Shown here in pieces: positions 27,732 to 37,900 of a stretch of DNA of 64,000 bases (position 1 is its first letter; each line of letters starts with the position of its first letter). The position numbers and the translations under genes are program-made. A model generated the notes under the pieces. The model searched no databases and was not told where the DNA came from. It was given only the letters and a program-made list of their open reading frames with translations. The stretch comes from JAEUIE01 sp046350055. GTDB taxonomy: Bacteria; Planctomycetota; Planctomycetia; Gemmatales; HRBIN36. The stretch is from assembly GCA_046350055.1 (NCBI GenBank), contig JAXMBC010000001.1:3224001-3288000 (forward strand). Direction: 5' to 3'.

Positions 27732-28061
27732 ATGATCACCAGAGAACTGCTCCGTCATCTTCGTAACGACCTGCCCATGCCCGTCACCATCGCCGCCCTC
27801 GGCACCGATGGCCCTCCTGCCAAACGCAGCGAAGGACGCTATCGCTTCCTCTGTCCGCAGTGCCGCGAAATGCTCGCCACCGTCAACCCTCGCAACAACC
27901 TCGCCCACTGCTTCGGCTGCAAGAAGAATCTCAACAACATCGACCTGCTTCTCACCATGGGCTACGACTTCAAATCCGCCGTCAGCATCCTGGTGCGGAT
28001 GTACGAGCGGCACCGTTCCCGGTTGCCGTGCACTGACTCCTCCGCTGCATCGCAAGAGTGA
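27732..28061 (+). CDS. DnaG-like CHC2 zinc-finger protein of the transposon
   Basis: A 109-residue protein. Residues 38-90 resemble the zinc-binding domain of DnaG primase: Cys41-x2-Cys44, 15 residues, Cys60-x2-Cys63, then 'NNIDLLLTMGYDFKSAVSIL', as in DnaG 'CFGCGxxGxAIDFL'. The DnaG His is Cys here. No polymerase domain is present. In primase this domain contacts single-stranded template, so a DNA-binding role is likely. The gene ends 182 bp before the element's right end. Its 3' half is repeated twice more downstream. No clear ribosome site precedes ATG 27732. Confidence 0.75.
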   Translation: MITRELLRHLRNDLPMPVTIAALGTDGPPAKRSEGRYRFLCPQCREMLATVNPRNNLAHCFGCKKNLNNIDLLLTMGYDFKSAVSILVRMYERHRSRLPCTDSSAASQE

Positions 28062-28243
28062 CACAACTTCTTCCACCCAATTACCAGCATCGTACCACCA
28101 TGCTTCCTCTTCTTCATCTGACCAGCAGCGTCGTACATCCCGCCTCCAGATTGCGCAGCAATTCGGGAATCGGGCCTCTGACAGGCCGAAATCACTACAG
28201 CCTTAATTCGGGAAAGAGTGCGACCACAATTTGGTCGGGGACA

Positions 28244-28594
28244 CAACAACCTCGCCCACTGCTTCGGCTGCAAGAAGAATCTCAACAACATCGACCTGCT
28301 TCTCACCATGGGCTACGACTTCAAATCCGCCGTCAGCATCCTGGTGCGGATGTACGAGCGGCACCGTTCCCGGTTGCCGTGCACTGACTCCTCCGCTGCA
28401 TCGCAAGAGTGACACAACTTCTTCCACCCAATTACCAGCATCGTACCACCATGCTTCCTCTTCTTCATCTGACCAGCAGCGTCGTACATCCCGCCTCCAG
28501 ATTGCGCAGCAATTCGGGAATCGGGCCTCTGACAGGCCGAAATCACTACAGCCTTAATTCGGGAAAGAGTGCGACCACAATTTGGTCGGGGACA
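28244..28594 (+). repeat. Perfect 351-bp repeat: CHC2 gene 3' half plus right end
   Basis: Identical, base for base, to 27893-28243. It begins directly after one right end and stops at the next (GGGACA). It contains a headless CHC2 fragment (28244-28412) and the right-end DNA. Perfect identity points to a very recent event or an assembly repeat error. Confidence 0.95.
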
Positions 28595-28956
28595 TCAACC
28601 CCCGTAACAACCTTGCTCATTGCTTCGGCTACACCAAGAACCTCAACAATATCGACCTGCTTCTCATCATGGGCTACGACTTCAAATCCGCCGTCAGCAT
28701 CCTGGCGAGGATGTACGACCAGCACCGTGCCCGGTTGCCTCGTGCTGAATCACTGTTGGCATCGAGCTAGCAAGACTACTCCTTCCACCCTGTCTCTGCG
28801 ATCGCAACCCCCATGCTTACTCTTCATCACCTGACCACCAGCGTCGTATACCCCTTCTCCGGATTGCGCAGCTATTCGGGAATCCGGGCACCTTTGAACC
28901 GGAATCGTTGCACCTTTAATTCGGTAACAAGTGCGATCAGAAAAAAGACGGGGACA
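28595..28956 (+). pseudogene. Diverged CHC2 gene 3' half and right end of the outer copy
   Basis: A 362-bp segment similar to the preceding 351-bp repeat but clearly diverged. The CHC2 fragment (28595-28770) starts at the equivalent of codon 51, and the fourth Cys is Tyr ('CFGYTKN'), fitting decay. It ends with GGGACA followed by GTTAT, the target duplication shared with 22513-22517, which identifies it as the right end of the outer element. Confidence 0.85.
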
Positions 28957-28961
28957 GTTAT
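28957..28961. repeat. Right target-site duplication GTTAT
   Basis: Matches 22513-22517. It includes the stop codon (TAA, minus strand, 28958-28960) of the giant RHS gene, so duplication preserved the stop. Confidence 0.65.
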
Positions 28962-31900
28962 GTGCTCCCTGGCATGTCGAGGAAGCGGTAGCACTTTTTC
29001 GTCTTGGCATAGTAGTAGGCGAAGAAAATGCTGCAGCAATCGACCTCCACCGCTCGCCGACCGTTGATGATCTCCACCTGATTCCGCAGTGAACCGATCA
29101 GATCAACCGAGCAGCCGGAACCGTCGGAGGGCGGGCCACCCATCCAGGGAGGTGCCAGCCCTCCGCCACTTCCACCGCCGCCGCCGCCGTGATGACCGTG
29201 GCCAGTACCGGGCATGCCGTGCCCTGGTGTGAACGGCGGCGAACCCGAGGAGAAGGTGCTTGGGCGATTCGGCGTCCGCACCGCGAAACCGCGCCCTTCC
29301 CAATCGGTGGTGCCGATTTCATCAGGTAGATCGACCGATTGCTCCACGCGCACCAGCGTCTCGCTGTCCGAAGCAGTGAGATACCTGGCGATGGTGTTCA
29401 ACTCGATGGCAGGCAGACCAAAGGCAGCGGCGTTGAACCGCATCAGGAAGTTGGGCGCTCGGGCCGTCGAGACCACCTGAATGGCGAAGTCGGCTTCATC
29501 GGGTGGCGGCGGCTTTTGTGCATCCGGGCTGTGGTAGCCCATCGTGGTCGGCTTCGGATACATGCCTTTGATCGCCGCCCCTAGACCTGTCTTGGCCTTG
29601 TCGTTCATGAAATCGAGCAGCGGCTGATCGTACGTGTTGTTGTTCTTCCGCAGCGTATTCGCCGCATTGAAGGCAGTGTAGTCGGCAAAGGATTTGAACA
29701 TGGCCTGTGGATCGACCGACGTATAGGTGCCGCCAGAGTTGCCGTCGAACCGCGCTCCCATGTTGATGCCATGTTGACCACCCGAAACGCTGCCGAACGG
29801 AGCACCGTTGCGGAAGCCCCAGTCAAGTTTGGTGTCGAACTGCTTGAACTGTGGCCCCAGACTACCCGAGAACGAATAGTCGCCTCCGGCACCCACCTTG
29901 ACGCCGCCCGCCCCGGCACTGATGGAGATACTGAAGTACCCATCGCCGCCGTGGGTGAACAGGGCGTTTACAATCGCATTGCTGGAGAGCAGCGAGCCGG
30001 CATACTCGCCAATACTGAACAGGCCCAGCGGATCCGTGTGATTGACAGGATCATTATTCACGAAACGATAAAGATTGGTATCACCGCCACTAAAGCCGAG
30101 CGGGTCTTCCGATACGAATCGCCCCTGGTTGGCGTCATAGAGCCGGTTGCGAAGGTCATAGAGATCAAACTCGCTCAGGTATTCCCGACCGGTGAAGCCA
30201 AAGAGATCGCCGGCGCTCGGGTTGGTTTCGTTCAGAATCTTTCCAAAGCTGTCGTACTCCCGATGGTTGATGACCTGGCCGGTGGAGTTTGTCAAATCGC
30301 GGACGCTACCAAGCCGATCCGTCAGGTACCATTCGGTGGCGGTGGTGCTGGTATCGCGGGCCAGCAGTTCATCCAGCCCGCCATAGAGATACCGAGTGAC
30401 CGGTGTGTTTACGGAGTAATCAGCCCACGGGTTGCCGCCTGCATAACTGGTGGACGTGACATTGCCATCGATCTCGTACGCAACCTTTTGTCCGAAGACA
30501 TCGTAGGTGAGATACGACTGGTTGATGATGTTACCGTCTGCATCGGTCTTGAAGATCGATTCAACCTGGTTGCGAGCGTTGTACTTCAGTGCGGTGACCG
30601 TGCCGGTGCTGCGCTCTGTCCTGGTCTGCATGCGACCGTCGGCATCGTAGGCGTAATCGAAGCCGTCATCGCTAATCAACTGATTCAAGGCATTGTAAGT
30701 GCGTCCGCCGCCCTGCCGGTTGCCCATGACATCATAGCTGTAGTTCTCCTGTGAGCCGGCACTACGCTGTGTACTCAGCAGTTGCCCCAATGCATCGTAG
30801 CTGTAATTCAGCGTGACGCCATTCTCTGTCGCTTGCGATACCCGGCTCAACGCATCGTACTGGTAGCTATACTGGGCCAGCGTGGAATTGCTCGCATCAC
30901 GATGGGTGATGCCGGTGATGCGTCCCAGGGTATCGTAGGAGTACTGGCTGGTGCCCACCTTCTGAGTGCCAGTGAGGTCGGCATAACGGGTGACGATATC
31001 GGGTTGATCATCGCTGTTGAACGTGGTGTAGAGCCGTACCGATGTCAGCTGATCGCCCTGCCAGGTGCGGCTGATCATTCGGTCGCGGTCATCGAAGGTT
31101 GAATCGACCCGGGCATTGAAGTTGTCGCGGGTTTGTATCAATCGTCCAGCAGCATCGTAGGTAAAGAATAGCGTGCTGCTGGGAGCCTGCGAGACGTCGA
31201 TGAACTGCTGCGAAACTAACCGATCCGCCGCATCGTAGGTGAACTCGTAACGGCCAGCCCTGTTCGTGGCTTGCTGTAATCGACCAGCGGCATCGTAGGT
31301 GAAGGAACGGACATCGGTCTGGATGCCATCTCTGGCCGTTTGCGAGATGATGTTATCAACTGCATCGTACTCGTATTCCATCACCTTGCCGCTGGCATCG
31401 ACCGTGCGCATCAGCATGCCCATCTCGTCGTATTCATACTGATCGAACAGGCCGCCCGGATTAGTGCGACGGATCATGCGCCCTGCCGCATCATAGGTAA
31501 ATACCGAACGCTGATGGGCGGCATCCACGATCGCCGTCCGCTGGCCGACCCTGTTGTATTCGAAGGTGTTGCTGTTGCCGGCCGTATCGGTCATCCGAGT
31601 CAGCATGCCAGATGGGTTATACTGCATGGTCGTTCGCTGACCAAGCGGGTCGATCAGCGCCGTGACGTTGCCTGCCAGGTCGAACTCGGCTTGCTGCGTC
31701 TGCCCGGTCGGATCGGTCATCTTGAACAACCGGCCCATGGAATCGTACGAATACAGTGTGGTGCGGTTCTGTATATCGGTGATGCCAGTGGTGTTGCCGG
31801 CAAGGTCGTAGGTGTACTGGATATGTACACCGCCCGGCTGATCGGACCGCTGCAGGCGGTTGCGACTATCGAACGTGTTAGATACCACACGGCCGATGGC

Positions 31901-34900
31901 ATCGGTCACCTGGGTGAGGTTACCGACTAGATCGTAGCTGAAGTGTGCGGCCTCATTCAGATGGTTGATCTTGGCCGTTACACGGTTGAGTGCATCGTAT
32001 TCATACCGCAGCTCATGGTTCAGCGGATCGATGATCCTGGTGAGATTACCCGCGGAATCGTACTCGTAGCGGGTGGTATTGTTAAGAGCGTTTTTGATGG
32101 AAGTGAGCCGACCCAGGGCATCATACGTGTACCGGGTCGTTTCGTTCATCGTCGTTTCAGCGGTAACGTTGCCAGCTCCATCGTATTCGTAACTGGTCAC
32201 GAGCCCGGCAGGGTCGGTCTTCGAGAGAAGGCGACCATCGGCCCGGTACGTGAAGTTCACCGATCGGTTTTCCGCATCGGTCTGGCGAATAATCTGGCCG
32301 TTGGCATCGTAGACGACTTCGGTAATGTTTCCCATCGGGTCAATCACCTTCCGCAGCCGATTGGCATTATCGACTTCGTAGCGGGTGATGTTGCCCAATT
32401 GATCGATCTTGCTTTCCAGACGATCGAGATTGTAGGTGTAACGAATACTCGAACCGTCAGCGAAGTTCACACGGGTGGCCCGACCGATGGAATCGTATTC
32501 GTAGGTGGTGATGAAACCAAGCTCATCCCTGGCAGAGATGATAAGCCCCTGGGCGTTGTACTGGTAGTACCGCCTGGCCCCATCGGCATACGTGGTGACG
32601 GAGGGACGCGTGAAAGCACCCTGGTATTCGTACGTCGTCACCCGACCGAGTGCATCGGTGTACCTCACGACACGGCCCATGCTGTCCCGTTCCATTCGGC
32701 TGATGTCACCGAGGGCATTGACCTGTCCTACCATACGGTGCTGATCATCGTACAGGAGAGTGCTGACCCGGCCCTGCGCATCCGCAACAGTGTTGATGCT
32801 GCCAGTGGACGTGTACGTGACGCTGTAGCTTTTGCCGAGCGGATCAAGCATTGAAGTGATGCGGTTCTCCGCATCGAACTCGCGAGTGACAGCGCTGCCT
32901 GTCGGGTCAATCGCCTTGGTCTGATTGCCCCGGCTGTCGTACTCGTAGCGATAAATGTTGTTCAAGCTATCGCGAACGCTAAGCAACTTACCGGTATTGC
33001 TGTACGTCAGTGTGGTTGGGTTGCCGAGCGGATCTGTGACGGTCTCGCTGTTAGCGTTTTGATCATAGGTACTGGTGGTGCGTTTGCCGTCGGCATCGAT
33101 ATAGGCTGTGATGCGGCCCTGGGCATCATACTCGGTGCGCATCGCCTGGTTGCCCCGCGGATCGAGCACCGTCTCCAGGTAATGCGCAGGGGTACTGCGG
33201 TACGTCATTGTGCTGGAGATATTCTCCTGATTATCGATACGGATCAGGTTGCCAGCGGTATCGTAGTTGTACTTCACTGCCTTGCCGGCCGGATCAACAA
33301 TGCGGGTGATGCGGCCTGCAGCGTCACGCTCAAACCGAATCGCTGAACCATCGGCAGAGAAGATGCCATCGGCTCGGAAGTTCACCGTGTTGCCCGACGG
33401 GTCGACAATCTGTCGCAATCCCTCGTCCTGGTTGTAACGGTAGATGGTGCCATCCGTCAGAGTCAGGTTGTAGTCGTTGGGATTGTAGGAGCCACCCAGG
33501 ATGTCGAAAGGTCGAATGAAGGTGCCATCGTCCCGCTTGATATAGAGATCGCCATAGTAATTCCCCGGCTCGGTGAGCGTATCGAGTTTCTCCTGCACGC
33601 CCGGGTCTGCCACGAAGCGAGGCTTCCAGTAGGTAGTGCCGAAGAAGGGAATGGTGATGGGCACCGGGTCGAATGTGAAGCCGACCCGCTGGCCGCTGGG
33701 CGTGGTGAGGAATACGCGAGTGCCCGTCTTGAACGGAGCATCGATGGGACCGAAGAACCCCTGAGCGATGTTGGAAGGCACGGTCTCGCGAATGCGGGCG
33801 TCGGCAAAGCCTAGTCTCCAGCCATAACCGAAGTCGCCGCTACGGGTGGCATCCAGCGTATCGTAGGAGCGGAACACCGAGATCGGAATTCCCGCCAGCG
33901 GCAGCGACATATCCGTGAAGCTGAGGGCGAACCGTCCGAGCTTGAGTTCGCCTTCCACGTTGACGATGATTTCGCGGAAGCCCAGTTCGCCTGTCGTCTT
34001 CTGAGCGACCACGCGAATGCGGTATTGATCGTTAGCCAGCAGCGTCGGGTCAAAGCTGGCCAGGGTGCTGTTGAATACTTGACCTGAACCCGTGGCGATG
34101 GTTTGGAATGTATTTGAACCCACGGGGGCGATCATCACCCGCCAAGTGCCGATATTCGTCCCACTAATCGTGCCCGTCACATTCACCTGATCGGTGATGA
34201 TGGCATCAGCCACGGGTGATGAAATGCCGACGTTGATCCCGCTATTGGTCGGGTCTTGTTCATAGACCACCTGGAGAATGCTCGTGGTGGTGCCAACGTT
34301 CCCCACGGCATCGCGGGCAGAGGCAACGACATCGAAGTTGTTGATCGCCACCGGAGTATAGAACGCCGTGCCGTCGGCATCGAGCGGGATCGATTGTCCT
34401 TCGACGGTCAGGAACAAGTCAGTAACGGCAACATTATCCGTGGCAGCGACTCGAATCACCACCCCCCCACCATAGGGCAACGGGTTCTGCGAAAAGGTGA
34501 TGGTGACCTGCGGTGCCTGCGTATCGGCAGTAACACTCAAGGTGAACTGCTGCTCAGTCGTGCCGCCGCGACCATCGCTAACACGGACATGCACTGCGGG
34601 AGTGCCGAGCGCGGGCGTATCCCAGGTGATGCTGCCAGTGGAACTCACAATCATGCCGCCCGGGCCTTCGAGCAGTAGATAGCTGAGTGGATCGCCATTG
34701 GGATCATTGGCGATGAGGTCGTACCGATAAGGCTGGCCGAAGCTGACCTGGGTGATAGGCTGTGAGGTGATTACCGGTACCTGATTGACACCCACCGTGA
34801 TGGTGTAAACCTGCTGTGCCTTCAATCCGGCAGTGTTTTGCACTTCGACGATGACGACGTGCACTCCAACCTGCCCGGTATTCGGTGTCCAGGTGAGTAG

Positions 34901-37900
34901 ACCACTGCTGGCATTCAAATTCATGCCGGTGGGGCCAGATTGCAAGCTGTAGGTGAGTGCCAACCCCTGCGGATCGCTGGCATTCAATTGATATTGATAC
35001 TGCGCATTCACCGAACCCAGGAGCGGTGGCCTGGAACTGATGAGCGGCGGCAGTGTGATCGGTGTGGCACTAACCGACACCGCAAAATTCTGTCGTGTCT
35101 GGCCACCTTGGCCGTCGCTCACCTCGACGGATACGGTTTGCGTGCCTGCTTGCGAAGCCTCTGGTGTCCAAGTTAGGACGCCCGTGGCGGCATCGATGCC
35201 CATCCCTGCCGGGCCTTGCAGTAGCGTATAGTTCAGTTCATTCTGCTCGGCATCCACCGCCAGAAGCGGATAGCGATACTGCTGGCCAACGATAGCGAGC
35301 GTTAATGGCGAAGAGATCACCAATGGCGGCGTGTTGGCGCCTCGCACGTTCAAGGTGAATTGGCGATTCGCTGTGCCGAGCAAGCCGTCTTGTACCTGCA
35401 CCGTGAAGTTCGCCACGCCCACTTGATCGAACCGTGGTATCCAGCGGATTAGTCCAGTCGTGGCATCAATCGACATGCCATCGGGTGCATCCTGAAGGCT
35501 CCAGAACAGTTGATCGCCATCGGCATCGGAGACTGTCGGCGTGAAGCGGAACAGCCGACCCGCGCTGGCATCACCAGGGCTTGCAGCCAGGAACACGGGC
35601 AGCGTGTTGCCCTCCATGCCCAGAACAGTAATAGTAAACGATTGCGTGGCGGTGCCGCCTTGCCCATCGCTAACACGGAGAACCACTTCTCGTTCGCCTA
35701 CGGTGCTGGGAGTATAGGTCAGCAGCCCTGTATCCGGATCAATCACCATCCCTGATGGCATCGTCACCAGTTGATAGCTCAATCGATCCGCTTCCGCGTC
35801 GGTGGCCAGAACCTGGTAGCGATAGGGGCTATTCACCCGCACCCGAGTGGGTGGCATACTCAAAATAATGGGGTTCGTATTGGGTAACGAGCCTGAGACC
35901 GTGATAGTAAAGAGCTGGATCGTCTCCGCCCCCTGGGCATCGCGCACCCGAATCTGCACCGGCACCGCACCCAGTTGGGCTGCAGCAGGTGTCCAATCGA
36001 GCATTCCCGTTGTGCTGTCAATACTCATTCCAGCAGGCGGTGTCTCCAGGCTGTAAGTGAGCGCATCATTCTCGGCATCTATCGCCTCCACCAGATAGCG
36101 ATAAGGCCGATTGACAGCGGCCAAGAGTACCGGCTCGCTGATGAACACCGGGGCGGTATTGGGCGATGCGACAAGGATTGTGAACGATTGCAGCGCCACC
36201 TTGCCTGCGCCATCACGCAGCCGGACGACGACTTGCTGTGGTCCCAGTTGCCCCGCTTCCGGCACCCAGGCGATGCTTCCCGTCAGCCGGTCAATCACCA
36301 TGCCATCGGGGCGTTGGGGAAGGTCGTAAAAGAGTGCGCCTTCACCCAGGCCACGCACATCGTAACGATACGTTTGGCCTATCGTGCCACCCGTGACCGG
36401 ATCGCTTACGATAGTTGGTGAGTTCTGGACAATGGGATCAACTTGTACACCGAAGTCGATACCCGAACTGATCTGTCCCGGATTCAGTTGCAGGTTGTAC
36501 GTGCCCGAACCAGTGGGGTAAGTTTGTCGCCACCCCAGTTGCTCCGCGATGCGAACCTTGTGATCACCTGGCACTACATCAGCAATCTCGTATCGTCCGG
36601 TAACATCGCTGATAGCCGATGGCTCGCTGGCATCGAAGCGCTTATTGTCGTTCTCATCGAGATAGACTCGGAAGTTGGGCACCGGACCATCACTCTGGGC
36701 ACGATTGATCTGCAGGAACCAGTTGTCGGTGGCGGTGCGGGTGCGAACTGCTTTGCCTGGGTTGCCTGTGGCATTGTTGAACATCGAGAAGCCAAACGTA
36801 ATCGGCCCGCCAGTGCTCGTGAAATTAGGCTTGATGCCAGTGGCACTCGGAGGATCGACGGCAGCCAGGGGATTGGTGTCGAAATCATTGGCCGTGAGTG
36901 TGCCGGTCTTGTTGAGCCAGACATCGACGCCGCCTTGCCCCGCCCCGAAGCCGAGATAAGCCTTGACGCCATAATAGCGAACACCGTCTTGTTCCAGATA
37001 GAGAATCGCTCCGGTGGAATCGGGGCCTTGAAAGAAAACGGATATCTGCTTGAAATCGATGGAGACATTCAGCGATTGAATGGCCCCCTGGGTGCTCGGA
37101 TTGTAGACGGCATTGAGGTTCAGATTGCCGCTGACGAGAACGTCGCCGACCCGCAGGTAGTGGAACCCTTCGCGCATGGCATCGGGGTTGCCGCCTCCCG
37201 TATTCTGGAAAAAGCCGATGTCGCCGCCATCAAGCGAGGGATTGCCATCTTCGTACAGGGTGACAGCCGATGTCCAGTTGGCGTTATCGAACTCGGTATC
37301 GTCGTAAAAGATGGTGCTTGCCGGGTGTATATTCACAGTGACATCGAACGAGCCGATGTTATCGTCATAGTTGCCCGGCGTCTTGCTGGAAGCGAAGCGT
37401 GGTCCGCCATCAGGCAAGCCGATAAAGAGCCGTGTCGCACCGGTGGGAGCAGTGAATCGCTGCGGGACACCACTACTCGGCAAACCAAGTGATGTCTGCT
37501 TGTTCGTGTAACCATCGCCAATATAGAAGACCTGGCCGAGCGCGGGAGCGAGTGTCTTGAACTTGCTATTGCCGCCAGCATTGTCATCAAAGTTCAGAGT
37601 GGCCGGCGCGGTACCGCCAGCAGGGTTCTCATCGCCCAGGAACACACCAACGAGTGCCCCGATATACCCGCGATACCCCGAAATACCGCCAATTGCCGGC
37701 GTACTGTTGATGGTAGTGGAAAATCCCCCCCGGTCGCCATCGGGCTCGACATTGAAATTGAGCGCATCGACGCCATTGACGATCCCACTTGCCTTGAAGG
37801 TGAGGACTTGTCCCGGGTTCACCGAAACCTGCTGCGGTTTATTCTCGACCGAGAAGTTTGCACCGCTGCCGCCGGTACGCAGCAGTGGGAAGTTGGGATC

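Larger units (their letters stand above)
24712..28243 (+). mobile_element. Inner, intact copy of the four-gene Mu/Tn7-like transposon
   Basis: A 3532-bp unit. Left end: TGTCCC, nine bases, TGTGGTCGCAC. Right end, read on the minus strand: TGTCCC, nine bases, TGTGGTCGCAC. The spacing is identical, giving a terminal inverted repeat of at least 26 bp with a diverged core. Genes in order: zinc ribbon, DDE transposase, AAA ATPase (ATGA overlap), CHC2 zinc finger. All four frames are intact, so this copy could be active. It lacks a matching target duplication: CTCGT on the left, CAACA on the right. Confidence 0.85.
22518..28956 (+). mobile_element. Outer copy of a Mu/Tn7-like transposon, interrupted by a second copy
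   Basis: The outer element consists of 22518-24711 (left end, zinc-ribbon gene, transposase, first 16 codons of the ATPase) and 28595-28956 (3' half of the CHC2 gene and right end). Its middle, from ATPase codon 16 to codon 51 of the CHC2 gene, is missing and replaced by the inner copy plus a partial third right end. Both outer junctions carry GTTAT. The left end begins TGTGTGTG then resembles the inner end (TTCC..., GGGTCG), i.e. has six extra TG bases. The right end reads TGTCCC inward on the minus strand. The element sits at the stop codon of the giant RHS gene. Confidence 0.8.

Noticed and set aside
28244..28412. Second and third CHC2 genes as working genes
   Set aside because: Both lack the first 50 codons including the first Cys pair; they are remnants attached to extra right ends.
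28595..28770. RHS toxin immunity gene next to the RHS stop
   Set aside because: This segment is transposon DNA on the other strand, homologous to the CHC2 gene, and came by insertion.
29771..30754. Long open frame on the plus strand across the RHS gene (also 31943-32854, 36443-37492, 38324-39109)
   Set aside because: These run antisense to the repeat-rich RHS gene, whose codon use leaves the complementary frames open. They show no domain, signal or ribosome site.
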